A stretch of 17,979 nucleotides of DNA, taken from positions 5,567 to 23,545 of the forward strand of contig VBEU01000073.1 of NCBI GenBank assembly GCA_005883775.1. The letters are read 5' to 3'. Positions 1 through 8,634 of the stretch are shown here, piece by piece. The stretch's first letter is position 1; each line of letters opens with the position of its first letter. This stretch comes from Chloroflexota bacterium (GTDB taxonomy: Bacteria; Chloroflexota; Limnocylindria; P2-11E). The position numbers and the translations under genes were made by a program. The notes beneath the pieces were generated by a model. It was given only the letters and a program-made list of their open reading frames with translations, was not told the DNA's origin and did not search any database.

Positions 1-1
1 C

Positions 2-58
2 GGTCTCGACTCGGAGATCGCCGAAGAGGAACGGCTGAGGAGGCGCGGACTCAAATAG
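2..58 (+). CDS. 3' end of an unidentified gene (partial)
   Basis: The frame starting at base 2 is open from the window edge to a TAG at 56-58. It encodes an 18-residue charged C-terminal tail ending in EEERLRRRGLK. The acidic-then-basic composition looks like a real protein tail, and the stop is followed at once by a strong hairpin. No family can be named from so short a piece. If real, the gene converges on the transporter gene that follows. Confidence 0.45.
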   Translation, partial: GLDSEIAEEERLRRRGLK

Positions 59-88
59 GAAGGAGGGAGGCCGGAGCCTCCCTCCTTC
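59..88. terminator. Perfect 13-bp hairpin between convergent genes
   Basis: GAAGGAGGGAGGC (59-71) pairs perfectly with GCCTCCCTCCTTC (76-88) around a CGGA loop. It starts with the last base of the upstream stop codon and lies 17 bases past the end of the minus-strand transporter gene, so it could end transcription from both sides. No U-tract follows on either strand, so intrinsic termination would rest on stem strength alone. Confidence 0.6.
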
Positions 89-105
89 GCGTGCGAGCGG
101 ATCGG

Positions 106-1683
106 TTATTCGGCGGGTGTCGCCTCGGTCACCATGCCCGGCTCTTCGCCTCCGACCTCAGACCAGATCTTCGCTCCGCGCGGCTCGCGCAGGAACAGCG
201 TGCCGATGACCACGGTCATGAGGGCGACGATGATCGTGTAGGCAAGGCCAAGGTAGATGTTGCCGTTCGGGTCGCCTGTGGTGTTGAACTGGCGTAGCGA
301 AATGTCCGTCTTGATCGGGAGACCCATGAAGTTCGAGAGGAACGGCACGTATAGGAGCTGCCCCGCGGCGTTCTTAACCCCTTCGGGATAGGTCGCGCCG
401 ACCAGGCCGGTGAAGAGCAGCGGCAGCAGACCGCCGAACCAGCCATTTCCGAAGTGGTACGGGATCGAGAGCGACGTATAGCGAACCTTCGCGCGGAAGT
501 ACTCGACGAGGAACGCTGCGATCGGTCCGTAGACCATCGTGACGTAGATCACCTGGATCCAAACGAGGGCGACCATGATGAGCGTGTCGGGGTTCGCGGC
601 GGTGATGAGACCTGTCGCGTCCTTCGTCACATGCGCGTGTTCGGTCATCTGCTGATAGATCGGTAGATATGTGATGGCGGCGATCAGACAGCCAGCAAGG
701 ATGATGAGCTTGCGGCCGATCCTGTCGGAGAGCCAACCGAATACCAGGAAGAACGGCGTGCCGAGCGCGACCGCCCACAGCATGATCGGATAGGCCTGCG
801 TGAACGTCAGCTTCAGGTAGATCGTCATGAAGTTGAGCGCCTGGAACTGGCCTTGGTACCACACAACGCCCTGACCCGCGGTCAGGCCGAGCAGGACGAG
901 GAGAATCACCCCGACCTTGCGGCCGCCGAAGGACTCGCTCGCCCAGTTCCCGGCACCGGTGACCGACTGCCGCGCCTCCTTGAGTCGCGCGAATAGTGGG
1001 GTCTCGCGGAGACGGAGTCGGATGTAGAGCGCGAATGCGACGAGGATCGCGGAGATGAGGAACGGGTACCGCCATCCTCCGGCAAGCCCGAGGAAGAGCG
1101 GAGCGTCGGTTGTGAACTCCTTCGCGGTCATGTTCAAGCGGAAGGCGAGAATGATCGCGAGGGCGAGGAAGAAGCCGACCGTCGCGGTCGTCTGGATCCA
1201 CGCCGTGTAGAGACCGCGCTTGTTGTCGGGTGCGTGCTCCGCGACGTAGATCGCGGCCCCGCCGTACTCGCCGCCGAGAGCGAGGCCCTGAAGAAGCCGC
1301 AGCGCCACCAGAATGACCGGCGCGAAGATACCGATCTGGGCGTACGTCGGCAGAAAGCCGACGAGGACAGTGGCGAGACCCATGACCGTGATCGTGACGA
1401 GGAACGTGTATTTGCGACCGATGATGTCCCCGAGCGCTCCAAAGAAGACAGCACCGAATGGCCGGACGAGAAAACCGGCCGCGTATGTTGCGAACGCTGA
1501 GAGAAGAGACGCCGTGTCGTTGCCGCTCGGAAAGAAGATCGGCGCAAAGAAGGGCGCCAGAGTCGCGTAGAGGTAGAAGTCGTACCACTCGATGACGGTG
1601 CCGGCCGACGAAGCAGAGATTACGAATGGCAGACCGTATGTGCGCTTCGTAGTGGCGACCGCGGTGGCAGTTCGCGTTGCCAA
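106..1683 (-). CDS. MFS transporter, metabolite:H+ symporter (MHS) type
   Basis: This is an inner-membrane secondary transporter with about 12 membrane segments. The signature GTVIEWYDF lies at residues 28-36, counted from the chosen start. An MFS loop motif G-x3-D-x2-GRK lies at 82-91, followed by LRLLQGLALGGEYGGA, typical of the metabolite:H+ symporter group that takes up dicarboxylates, citrate, proline or shikimate. At about 525 residues it is longer than the usual 430-450, because of a long central loop and an extended region before the last helix. I chose the TTG at 1681-1683 because AAGGGGG lies five bases upstream. GTG (1764) or ATG (1761) would add 26-27 residues but sit almost on top of their GGGGAGG. 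It lies downstream of acs on the same strand, so an organic acid substrate such as acetate is plausible, though inferred. Confidence 0.9.
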   Translation of the reverse strand: MATRTATAVATTKRTYGLPFVISASSAGTVIEWYDFYLYATLAPFFAPIFFPSGNDTASLLSAFATYAAGFLVRPFGAVFFGALGDIIGRKYTFLVTITVMGLATVLVGFLPTYAQIGIFAPVILVALRLLQGLALGGEYGGAAIYVAEHAPDNKRGLYTAWIQTTATVGFFLALAIILAFRLNMTAKEFTTDAPLFLGLAGGWRYPFLISAILVAFALYIRLRLRETPLFARLKEARQSVTGAGNWASESFGGRKVGVILLVLLGLTAGQGVVWYQGQFQALNFMTIYLKLTFTQAYPIMLWAVALGTPFFLVFGWLSDRIGRKLIILAGCLIAAITYLPIYQQMTEHAHVTKDATGLITAANPDTLIMVALVWIQVIYVTMVYGPIAAFLVEYFRAKVRYTSLSIPYHFGNGWFGGLLPLLFTGLVGATYPEGVKNAAGQLLYVPFLSNFMGLPIKTDISLRQFNTTGDPNGNIYLGLAYTIIVALMTVVIGTLFLREPRGAKIWSEVGGEEPGMVTEATPAE

Positions 1684-1845
1684 GTTTTCCCCCTTCTGCT
1701 GACGACGCGTTTCAAAGGATGTCCAGAGAAGACCCACGAAATGGTCCGCCTGCCCGCTCATCACCTCCCCAACCAGCGCAAAACAGGTGATAGCGCGCTT
1801 GTCTACGTCTTTCCTTCCACATCGTCAATTCGGGTTTTCGCCTGT

Positions 1846-1866
1846 CGCACGCTGCGGGAGCGTGCG
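1846..1866. other. Hairpin upstream of the transporter gene
   Basis: CGCACGCT (1846-1853) pairs with AGCGTGCG (1859-1866) around a GCGGG loop, giving an 8-bp perfect stem. No T-run follows on either strand. It lies in the 354-base gene-free stretch 1684-2037, next to the larger nested structure at 1882-2021. It would be part of the transporter's 5' leader if that gene is read through from acs or from a promoter in the gap. I see no convincing promoter in 1684-1845. Confidence 0.5.
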
Positions 1867-1881
1867 GTCCTGGCCCGGAAC

Positions 1882-2021
1882 GCGGCGGGTCCTGTCTCGG
1901 CTACGCGGGTCTCTCCCTCAGCGCACCCTCCCCGCCTCGCAGCTCACTGCCGTTCGCTGCGGGCGGGTCCCCCGGGCACCCGCGCTTCGCGAGAGACCCG
2001 CTGCGCCGTGCCACCCGCCGC
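1882..2021. repeat. Nested inverted-repeat element of about 140 nt (structured RNA or palindromic repeat)
   Basis: Four helices nest in order. GCGGCGGGT (1882-1890) pairs with ACCCGCCGC (2013-2021). CGGC (1898-1901) pairs with GCCG (2005-2008). GCGGGTCTCTC (1905-1915) pairs with GAGAGACCCGC (1991-2001). CCCGCC-T-CGCAGC (1931-1943) pairs with GCTGCGGGCGGG (1956-1967), with a single bulged T and a 12-nt loop. GCGGGT at 1963-1968 can instead pair with ACCCGC at 1978-1983, so two folds compete. The element begins just after the acs stop codon on the minus strand and precedes the transporter gene. It could be a regulatory leader, an acs 3' processing or termination structure, or a dispersed palindromic repeat. 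I do not recognise a known riboswitch core. Confidence 0.55.
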
Positions 2022-2037
2022 TTCGATGTCGGCTCGG

Positions 2038-4002
<1,965 letters not shown>

Positions 4003-4014
4003 GAGCGGCCTCCC

Positions 4015-4512
4015 CTAGAGGGCGCTCGGCCGGCCCCGGTCGAGCGCCAAGAGATGTGCTCGGTAGTGCTCTGGCAGCATGAGGAGCCAACCGAAACAAT
4101 TCAAATCGCCGTAATAGGGATGCCTCGCGGTGGCTTTCAGATCGGGGTCGGCCGGGAACTCCTTGACGAGCCGTTCGGCCGTGGCCACCGTCTTTTCGGC
4201 CAGGCTCTGGATGCCGGCGCGGCTCACGTCGCCGGCGGCGGGCCGCGGCTGGCCCGTCCTTCCTGGAGGTCCGCCCTGGGCCAGCCGGAGGCCGGTGAGG
4301 GCAACACCCCGCTCGACGATGAGGAGGTGGGTTGCCACCTGACCGAGCCCCCAGTCGTCGTCCGACCCCTTGAGGAGGGGCCCGTCCGGTGTCTTTTCAA
4401 CCCGGGCGAGCAGCTTCTCGCGCTCCATCGCTGTCCCGTCCACCAGCAGCTGAATCGTCTCCCGGAGCCATTCGGGGCGGTCGGAGGGCTCTTCGACCAC
4501 CAAAAGAGGCAC
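4015..4512 (-). CDS. DinB-like (DinB_2/YfiT superfamily) four-helix protein
   Basis: This 165-residue protein has the DinB_2 layout: WGLGQVATHL near residues 54-63 and LPEHYRAHLLAL near 146-157. His62, His149 and His153 fit the metal-binding triad of the fold. Known relatives bind Ni or Zn and include thiol-dependent S-transferases acting with bacillithiol or mycothiol, but the substrate cannot be read here. A Gly/Pro/Arg-rich insert lies at about 80-92. The start is a GTG at 4510-4512 with no SD. CATGAT lies six bases upstream, so a leaderless transcript is possible. It is the first gene of the apparent dinB-like/acs cluster and diverges from the HU gene. Confidence 0.75.
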   Translation of the reverse strand: MPLLVVEEPSDRPEWLRETIQLLVDGTAMEREKLLARVEKTPDGPLLKGSDDDWGLGQVATHLLIVERGVALTGLRLAQGGPPGRTGQPRPAAGDVSRAGIQSLAEKTVATAERLVKEFPADPDLKATARHPYYGDLNCFGWLLMLPEHYRAHLLALDRGRPSAL

Positions 4513-4591
4513 CGTCGCATCATGCGCTCTTGTGCGTTCGTGCAGAATGCGGCGCGAACCAAACAGGCCTTAGGCCGCACAGGAGGGTTAC
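4513..4591. promoter_or_regulatory. Divergent intergenic region between the DinB-like and HU genes
   Basis: These 79 bases must hold promoters for both the minus-strand DinB-like/acs cluster and the plus-strand HU gene. GGCC-TTA-GGCC forms a small inverted repeat (4566-4576), and AGGAGG before 4586 is the HU ribosome site. No strong -35/-10 pair is visible. The boundaries follow from the gene starts, not from a recognised motif. Confidence 0.4.
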
Positions 4592-4882
4592 GTGGCTGGG
4601 ATCTCGAAGTCGGAGACCCTGAATCGTCTATCGGAAAAGACCGGTCTGACCAAGAAGCAGGTGGGGCAGTTCCTCGATGAGCTGGCCGCACTCGCGTACA
4701 AGGAGGCCCGCAGCGGCTTCACCATCCCCGGCGTCGGGAAGCTCGTGATCGTCGACCGCAAGGCTCGCATGGGACGCAATCCCGCGACCGGTCAGCCGAT
4801 CTCGATCCCCGCGAAGCGCGTGCTGAAGTTCCGGATCGCCAAGCAGGCGAAGGACTCGGTACTCGCGAAGCGCGGCAAGTAG
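4592..4882 (+). CDS. HU family DNA-binding protein
   Basis: This 96-residue histone-like protein bends and compacts DNA as a dimer. It has the two N-terminal helices, the VGKLVIVDRKARM strand region, and the DNA-binding arm GRNPATGQPISIP at residues 61-73, with the intercalating proline at 64. The C-terminal strand and helix follow (AKRVLKFRIAKQAKD). Length and motifs match canonical HU; IHF is less likely because the gene stands alone and the arm is HU-type. The start is a GTG with AGGAGG five bases upstream. The C-terminal end is short and basic, without a long lysine tail. Confidence 0.95.
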   Translation: MAGISKSETLNRLSEKTGLTKKQVGQFLDELAALAYKEARSGFTIPGVGKLVIVDRKARMGRNPATGQPISIPAKRVLKFRIAKQAKDSVLAKRGK

Positions 4883-4976
4883 CAGCAGCGGCGCTGTCCT
4901 AGCAATCCTCTGGCGAGGTCCGCTGTTCGCGGGAGGGCGGCGGGCCTCGCTCTCGTTTCCATGTGACGATGGTCTC

Positions 4977-5403
4977 GTGCGGCGCATCGCGGTCATGGCG
5001 GCGCGCGCCGCTCGACGAGGTCGCCGACACGCTGGAGGCCTGGGCTTCGGAGGAGTCGTGGATCATCGACGGGTTCGGGCCGTGGCCGGTGATCGATCGG
5101 CGCATGGCGAGGGCCGACACGATCGTGTACGTCGACTTCCCACTCCGCATTCATCTGTGGTGGGCGGCGAAACGCCAGGTCGCGTCCTTCGTCAGCGGTC
5201 GCGCGTGGGGAGGGCAGAGCGTGCCGCCCTCCTCGCTTCTGCTGTTTCGCGCGCTGCGCCGCGTCCACGCGATGCGACCCGACCTCCTCGAGCTCGTTAC
5301 GAAGAGCGGGCGCGATGCGAAGCTGGTGCACCTTCGATCGCCGCGCGAAATGGAGCGGTGGGTCAGCGATGTGACGAGGACGGCCGCGGGAGTCGGCGAC
5401 TGA
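4977..5403 (+). pseudogene. Broken P-loop kinase (adenylate kinase/FlaR-like), Walker A region missing
   Basis: A GTG at 4977 opens with MRRIAVM, the usual first strand of small P-loop kinases. No GxxGxGK(S/T) loop follows. Instead the kinase sequence resumes in another frame from about 4993 (SWRRAPLDEV). It continues with ESWIIDGFGPWPVIDRRMARADTIVYVD and an arginine-rich lid-like part, WWAAKRQ, to a TGA at 5401-5403. Compared with relatives of about 175 residues, some 30-35 residues covering the Walker A loop and the first helix are gone, and the frame shifts. The resumed frame alone could start at GTG 4963 or ATG 4969 and give up to 146 residues, but it would lack nucleotide-binding residues. 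A perfect 14-bp palindrome, GCGGCGCGCGCCGC (4998-5011), sits at the junction. The stop overlaps the ligase start (TGATG). Confidence 0.6.
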
Positions 5404-6362
5404 TGCCAGGTCCGAACGTGCCGTTCCCGCCGATGGAAGCGCAGCTCGTGGAAAAGCTCCCCGAGGGCGAGCGCTGGCAGTACGAGCCGAAGTGGGACGG
5501 CTTTCGCGGCGTGCTCGAGAACGACGGCGGAGAGCTCGCGCTCTGGAGTCGGAACGAGCGGCCGCTGCTTCGATATTTTCCGGAGCTGCGAAAGCTCGGC
5601 GATCTCCTGCCACCCCACTCGGCGCTGGACGGCGAGATCGTCATCGAGCTCGACGGCCGGCTCGAGTTCGACGCGATGCAGATGCGCCTGCACCCCGCGG
5701 AGTCACGCATACGGAAGCTCTCGGCCGAGACGCCCGCGCGCTACATCGCGTTCGACATCCTCCTCTGGAACGGCGAGCCGATCAAGGATCCCGCGCTGGC
5801 GCAGCAGTGGCTGGAGCGCCTCGAGATCATCGGCCTCGACGGCGTGATCGCAAAGCGCGTCGACCTTCCGTACAAGCCCGGGGCGCGCGACGCGGTCTCG
5901 AAGGTGAAGCACCACCGCACCGTCGACTGCGTGATCGTCGGGTATCGCACGAGCGGGACGAAAATTGCGTCGCTTCTTCTGGGCCTGTATCGCGAGGACG
6001 GCACACTCGACTTCGTCGGCCACACCTCGGGGATCGCGGGCCCGTTGCAGGCGCAGCTGCAGGAGATACTTCCGCCGCTCCTCAAAGAAGACCAGCACAT
6101 CGACCAAGACTGGGGACGCACGCCCGAGGGCGGCTCACGCTGGTCGCAGGGCAAGGACCTGCCGTGGCACGAGATCCGGCCGGAGATCGTCTGCGAGGTA
6201 CGTTTCGACAAGATGGAGCAGGAGCGGTTCCGCCACGGCACCCGCTTCATCCGCTTTCGCCCGGACAAGGAGCCGAAGCAGTGCACCTGGGAGCAGGTGA
6301 AGCCCACGGCCAAACCCGGTGACCCTCGGCTTGACGATCTCCTCCGTGGGAAGCTCGGCTAG
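5403..6362 (+). CDS. ATP-dependent DNA ligase, LigD-type stand-alone ligase domain with a shortened core
   Basis: This enzyme seals DNA nicks, typically in non-homologous end joining or related repair. The adenylation motif EPKWDGFR contains the nucleophile Lys30. LDGEIVIE has Glu78, AFDIL lies at 116-120, LDGVIAKR at 145-152, and KVKHHR with Lys167/Lys169. An OB-fold region follows, with EVRFDKMEQERFRHGTRFIRFRPDK. Between AFDIL and LDGVIAKR there are only about 27 residues; relatives known to me have about 55-58. So roughly 25-30 residues (the ERRxLLE...SPAT segment) seem lost in frame. At 319 residues the protein is correspondingly shorter than the usual 350. The ATG overlaps the stop of the upstream broken kinase. 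Whether the enzyme is active is unclear. Confidence 0.88.
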   Translation: MPGPNVPFPPMEAQLVEKLPEGERWQYEPKWDGFRGVLENDGGELALWSRNERPLLRYFPELRKLGDLLPPHSALDGEIVIELDGRLEFDAMQMRLHPAESRIRKLSAETPARYIAFDILLWNGEPIKDPALAQQWLERLEIIGLDGVIAKRVDLPYKPGARDAVSKVKHHRTVDCVIVGYRTSGTKIASLLLGLYREDGTLDFVGHTSGIAGPLQAQLQEILPPLLKEDQHIDQDWGRTPEGGSRWSQGKDLPWHEIRPEIVCEVRFDKMEQERFRHGTRFIRFRPDKEPKQCTWEQVKPTAKPGDPRLDDLLRGKLG

Positions 6363-6913
6363 GTCGACTGCGCCCGGAGCGATCCCTGGCGAAAGGCGGG
6401 GACCGCCGACGCTATCCCGAGAACGAGAGCGATCACGGTCACGAGAAAGGAGCCAACGGCATCCGGCTTGACCGTCATCAGGAACACGACGCCGAGTGCG
6501 ACCGCCGTACGTGCGCGCACCGAGGCGACGAACAGAGGGGATTGCAACGCTCCCCGTAGGTCTTCCCTTAGAGATCCCTGGCCTGATCCAGCCGCCGCGA
6601 GGACCCGCGAAAGACGGATGCCGCTCACCGCGCCGAACACCGCAATGAACAGCAGTGACAAGAAGCCGATCCCAATCCAGCCGGTGGGACCCCACGTGAC
6701 CGCAGTCATGTAAAGACCGAAAATCAGCAGGGCGGCCACGGATGCCGCTCCGAGCGCGCGGATGACTCCGTACACGCCTGCCCATTCGCGAACCTGCTCG
6801 ACGGTGCGTGCGCCCCGCAGCTTGGCGATCCCGACCCAATCGAGCGCGAGAGCCGCGAAGACTCCGAGCGCGCCTGCGATGTGGAAAAAGAGCGCAATCG
6901 AATAAAACGTCAA
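6359..6913 (-). CDS. Four-helix integral membrane protein, function unknown
   Basis: The 184-residue protein has hydrophobic stretches near residues 4-30, 52-73, 79-105 and 135-172, the last probably two helices separated by a short VKPDAVG loop. A conserved-looking FFHIAGALGVF opens it. The layout resembles small DUF2269-like membrane proteins, but I cannot assign it. The start is TTG (6911-6913), with GGAGG five bases upstream. The GTG just before it lies too close to that site. Its stop overlaps the stop of the ligase gene by a few bases, so the two converge. A longer frame upstream to 7057 has no supporting ribosome site and a non-membrane, Arg/Pro-rich N-terminus. Confidence 0.75.
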   Translation of the reverse strand: MTFYSIALFFHIAGALGVFAALALDWVGIAKLRGARTVEQVREWAGVYGVIRALGAASVAALLIFGLYMTAVTWGPTGWIGIGFLSLLFIAVFGAVSGIRLSRVLAAAGSGQGSLREDLRGALQSPLFVASVRARTAVALGVVFLMTVKPDAVGSFLVTVIALVLGIASAVPAFRQGSLRAQST

Positions 6914-7061
6914 CACATCCTCCAGATTGAGTAGTTCAGGGCGACCCTGACGTTCGCTTGTGAATAGACCGTGAATGGCGTGTGGAAATCTCGGTGACTC
7001 CCGGAGAGTCCTAGTACCGCAGGGACTGCACGGTCGCGCGGCTAGGGGCGTTCTCATCGCA

Positions 7062-7082
7062 GGACCGGCGTTTTTCCGGTCC
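7062..7082 (+). promoter_or_regulatory. Leader hairpin before the secreted cysteine-repeat gene
   Basis: GGACCGG (7062-7068) pairs with CCGGTCC (7076-7082) around the loop CGTTTTT, ending 7 bases before the GGAAGGAG ribosome site (7088-7095). Upstream, GACTC-CCGGA-GAGTC (near 6995-7010) forms another small hairpin. The leader may be folded and affect translation or mRNA stability. No known riboswitch is recognised. The divergent gap 6914-7100 must also hold both promoters, but no clear pair is visible. Confidence 0.4.
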
Positions 7083-7100
7083 GGTGGGAAGGAGCCCTGG

Positions 7101-7676
7101 ATGCTTTCGCGCTCTGTCTTCGCCCGCTACCTGTTGGTGGCAATCGTCTCGGCCTTCGTGGCCATGGCGACCGCCGCGAGCGGGGTCACCGCGCACAACG
7201 ATGGCTTCAACGAGCGCATCTTGAACTGCCTTGAGACCCGTGACGCGAACAGCGATCAGTGCATCGCCGCGCTCGAGGTGAGCCCGGTCGACTCGAACTT
7301 CTTCCGCGTCCTCGCCGACAACCTCGACAACATGCCGGCGAAGGAAGAGCCGCAGCCCGAGGTCGACGTCTACTCCCTCGTCAAGGAATGTGCCGCGACG
7401 CAGAACCTCGAGAGCGATGAGTGCGTCGTCGCGCTCGAGCAGAGCGGACTCTCGCTAGAGGACTTCAAGGCGAAGTTCGCCGCGAAGCTCGCCTTTGCCG
7501 CGAAGAAGGACCAGATGACCGGGAAGATGAAAGACTGCCTCGACCTCAAAGCGAAGCTCAACGGCAAGTCGCCCGAGGAGCTCAGAGACCTGGTCGAGAG
7601 GATCAACTACGTGTGCCGTAAGGCGCTCGTCGAGTCACACATGAGCGCCGGCCAGTTCTGGTCGACGTACCGCTAA
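7101..7676 (+). CDS. Secreted protein with paired-cysteine helical repeats, function unknown
   Basis: The 191-residue product begins with a clear signal peptide: a basic start, a hydrophobic core near residues 10-28, and likely cleavage near ASGVTA/HND at 31. The mature part holds six cysteines: Cys43 and Cys54, Cys97 and Cys108, Cys146 and Cys172. The first two pairs share C-x10-C followed by a A-L-E motif (SDQCIAALE and SDECVVALE), so this is an internal repeat, probably helical hairpins locked by disulfides. A proline-rich acidic linker (KEEPQPE) separates the repeats. The start is ATG 7101, with GGAAGGAG five bases upstream. No family is recognised. A strong terminator follows directly, so it appears to be a single-gene transcript. 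Confidence 0.8.
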   Translation: MLSRSVFARYLLVAIVSAFVAMATAASGVTAHNDGFNERILNCLETRDANSDQCIAALEVSPVDSNFFRVLADNLDNMPAKEEPQPEVDVYSLVKECAATQNLESDECVVALEQSGLSLEDFKAKFAAKLAFAAKKDQMTGKMKDCLDLKAKLNGKSPEELRDLVERINYVCRKALVESHMSAGQFWSTYR

Positions 7677-7696
7677 CACCCATCCCCCTGCTCCCC

Positions 7697-7727
7697 GCGC
7701 GGCCCGAGTCGACGACTCGGGCCGCGC
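7697..7727 (+). terminator. Strong terminator hairpin after the secreted cysteine-repeat gene
   Basis: GCGCGGCCCGAGTC (7697-7710) pairs perfectly with GACTCGGGCCGCGC (7714-7727) around a three-base GAC loop, giving a 14-bp stem. It begins 20 bases after the stop codon. It is followed by CGTTTGG, a short T-run, as expected of a weak-tail intrinsic terminator in a high-GC genome. It separates this gene from the ABC permease genes. Confidence 0.85.
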
Positions 7728-7779
7728 CGTTTGGCACCCACCCCGAACCGAACGACGCGGCGTGCTGTATGACCCATCG

Positions 7780-8634
7780 ATGCGCAGAGCGCACGCCGTC
7801 GGCACACGCCTGAGATCGGTCCTCGCGCCCGTGTTTCTGGACGCGCTGTTGCCCTTGGGAGTCGCCTTTGCCGTGGTGTCGTTCCTCGCTGATCCCGCCC
7901 ACATCGAGACAGGCGAGCTCCGGGCGAATTCCCTGCTCATGAACACGAGTCAGCTTTTTCGCAGGGAGGCGAACCCCTTCGGGGCGGCGGTCGGGAGCAG
8001 CGCGATCTTGATGCTCACATCGATTGCCGGTGCGATCGCGGTCGGCGTGCCGGCGGGCATCGCGTACGGGTGGTCGACGAGTCGCGCGTTGAGAGCGCTC
8101 GCCTGGTCGGTGAGCACGCTCGCGTCGTCGCTGCCGGCGTTCTTCTGGGCGGTCGCGATCGAGCTCGTGATGATCTGGCTCTGGGTCCAATTCCGCATCC
8201 AGGTCCTACCAACCGCCGGATTCGGGATCGACGAGCATCTCGTCCTGCCTTCTTTGGCGCTTGGGATCAGACCCGCCGCGTACATCTTTCGGCTGACCGC
8301 GACGGCAGTGGAGGAGATCCGGCACGCCGACTATGTCCGCACCGCGATAGCCAAAGGTCTGAGCGAGCGCGCGCTCCTTGCGCGTCACGTACTCCCCAAC
8401 GCCAGCCCGAACATCATCGCCGCGACGGTGTTCGCCGCGCGCGGAGCCCTTTCGAGCCTCGTCATCGTCGAGTTCGTGTTCATCTGGGGCGGAGCCGGCC
8501 TCACGTTCGTGCAGGCCCTCGGCAACCGACGATTGGAGCTTGCGAGCGCGCTCGCGCTCGCGTTCGCCGTGGGCAGCGCGCTGCTCGCGCTGGCGGCGGA
8601 TCTGGTGCGCACACGCGTGCGGGTCGGCACGTGA
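7780..8634 (+). CDS. ABC transporter permease, DppB/OppB-like (BPD_transp_1)
   Basis: This is a membrane subunit of a peptide/nickel-type ABC importer. It has several hydrophobic segments and the cytoplasmic EAA loop DYVRTAIAKGLSERALLARHVLPNA about two-thirds along, where the ATPase docks. FIWGGAGLTFVQALGNRR follows, as in DppB proteins. The N-terminal quarter is atypical: the usual DppB opening (helix, then PGDP-type loop) is replaced by a divergent segment and a short exported loop. I chose ATG 7780, since TATGAC lies six bases upstream and could support a leaderless transcript. GTG 7762, six codons earlier, is also possible; neither has an SD. It overlaps the next permease by GTGA, so the two are co-translated. 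No ATPase or binding protein is in the window. Confidence 0.85.
   Translation: MRRAHAVGTRLRSVLAPVFLDALLPLGVAFAVVSFLADPAHIETGELRANSLLMNTSQLFRREANPFGAAVGSSAILMLTSIAGAIAVGVPAGIAYGWSTSRALRALAWSVSTLASSLPAFFWAVAIELVMIWLWVQFRIQVLPTAGFGIDEHLVLPSLALGIRPAAYIFRLTATAVEEIRHADYVRTAIAKGLSERALLARHVLPNASPNIIAATVFAARGALSSLVIVEFVFIWGGAGLTFVQALGNRRLELASALALAFAVGSALLALAADLVRTRVRVGT

Noticed and set aside
1990..2022. T-box-like GGGTGGCAC-GGCG motif on the minus strand
   Set aside because: It differs from the T-box antiterminator consensus, lies only about 15 bases after the acs stop so there is no room for a specifier stem, and the downstream gene is not an amino acid or tRNA synthetase gene.
4913..4950. GCGAGG/CCTCGC inverted repeat after the HU gene as a terminator
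   Set aside because: The stem is only six base pairs around a 26-base loop and no T-run follows.
6975..7100. N-terminal extension of the secreted cysteine-repeat protein
   Set aside because: The extension has no ribosome site and would bury the signal peptide; ATG 7101 has a strong SD and begins with a proper signal sequence.
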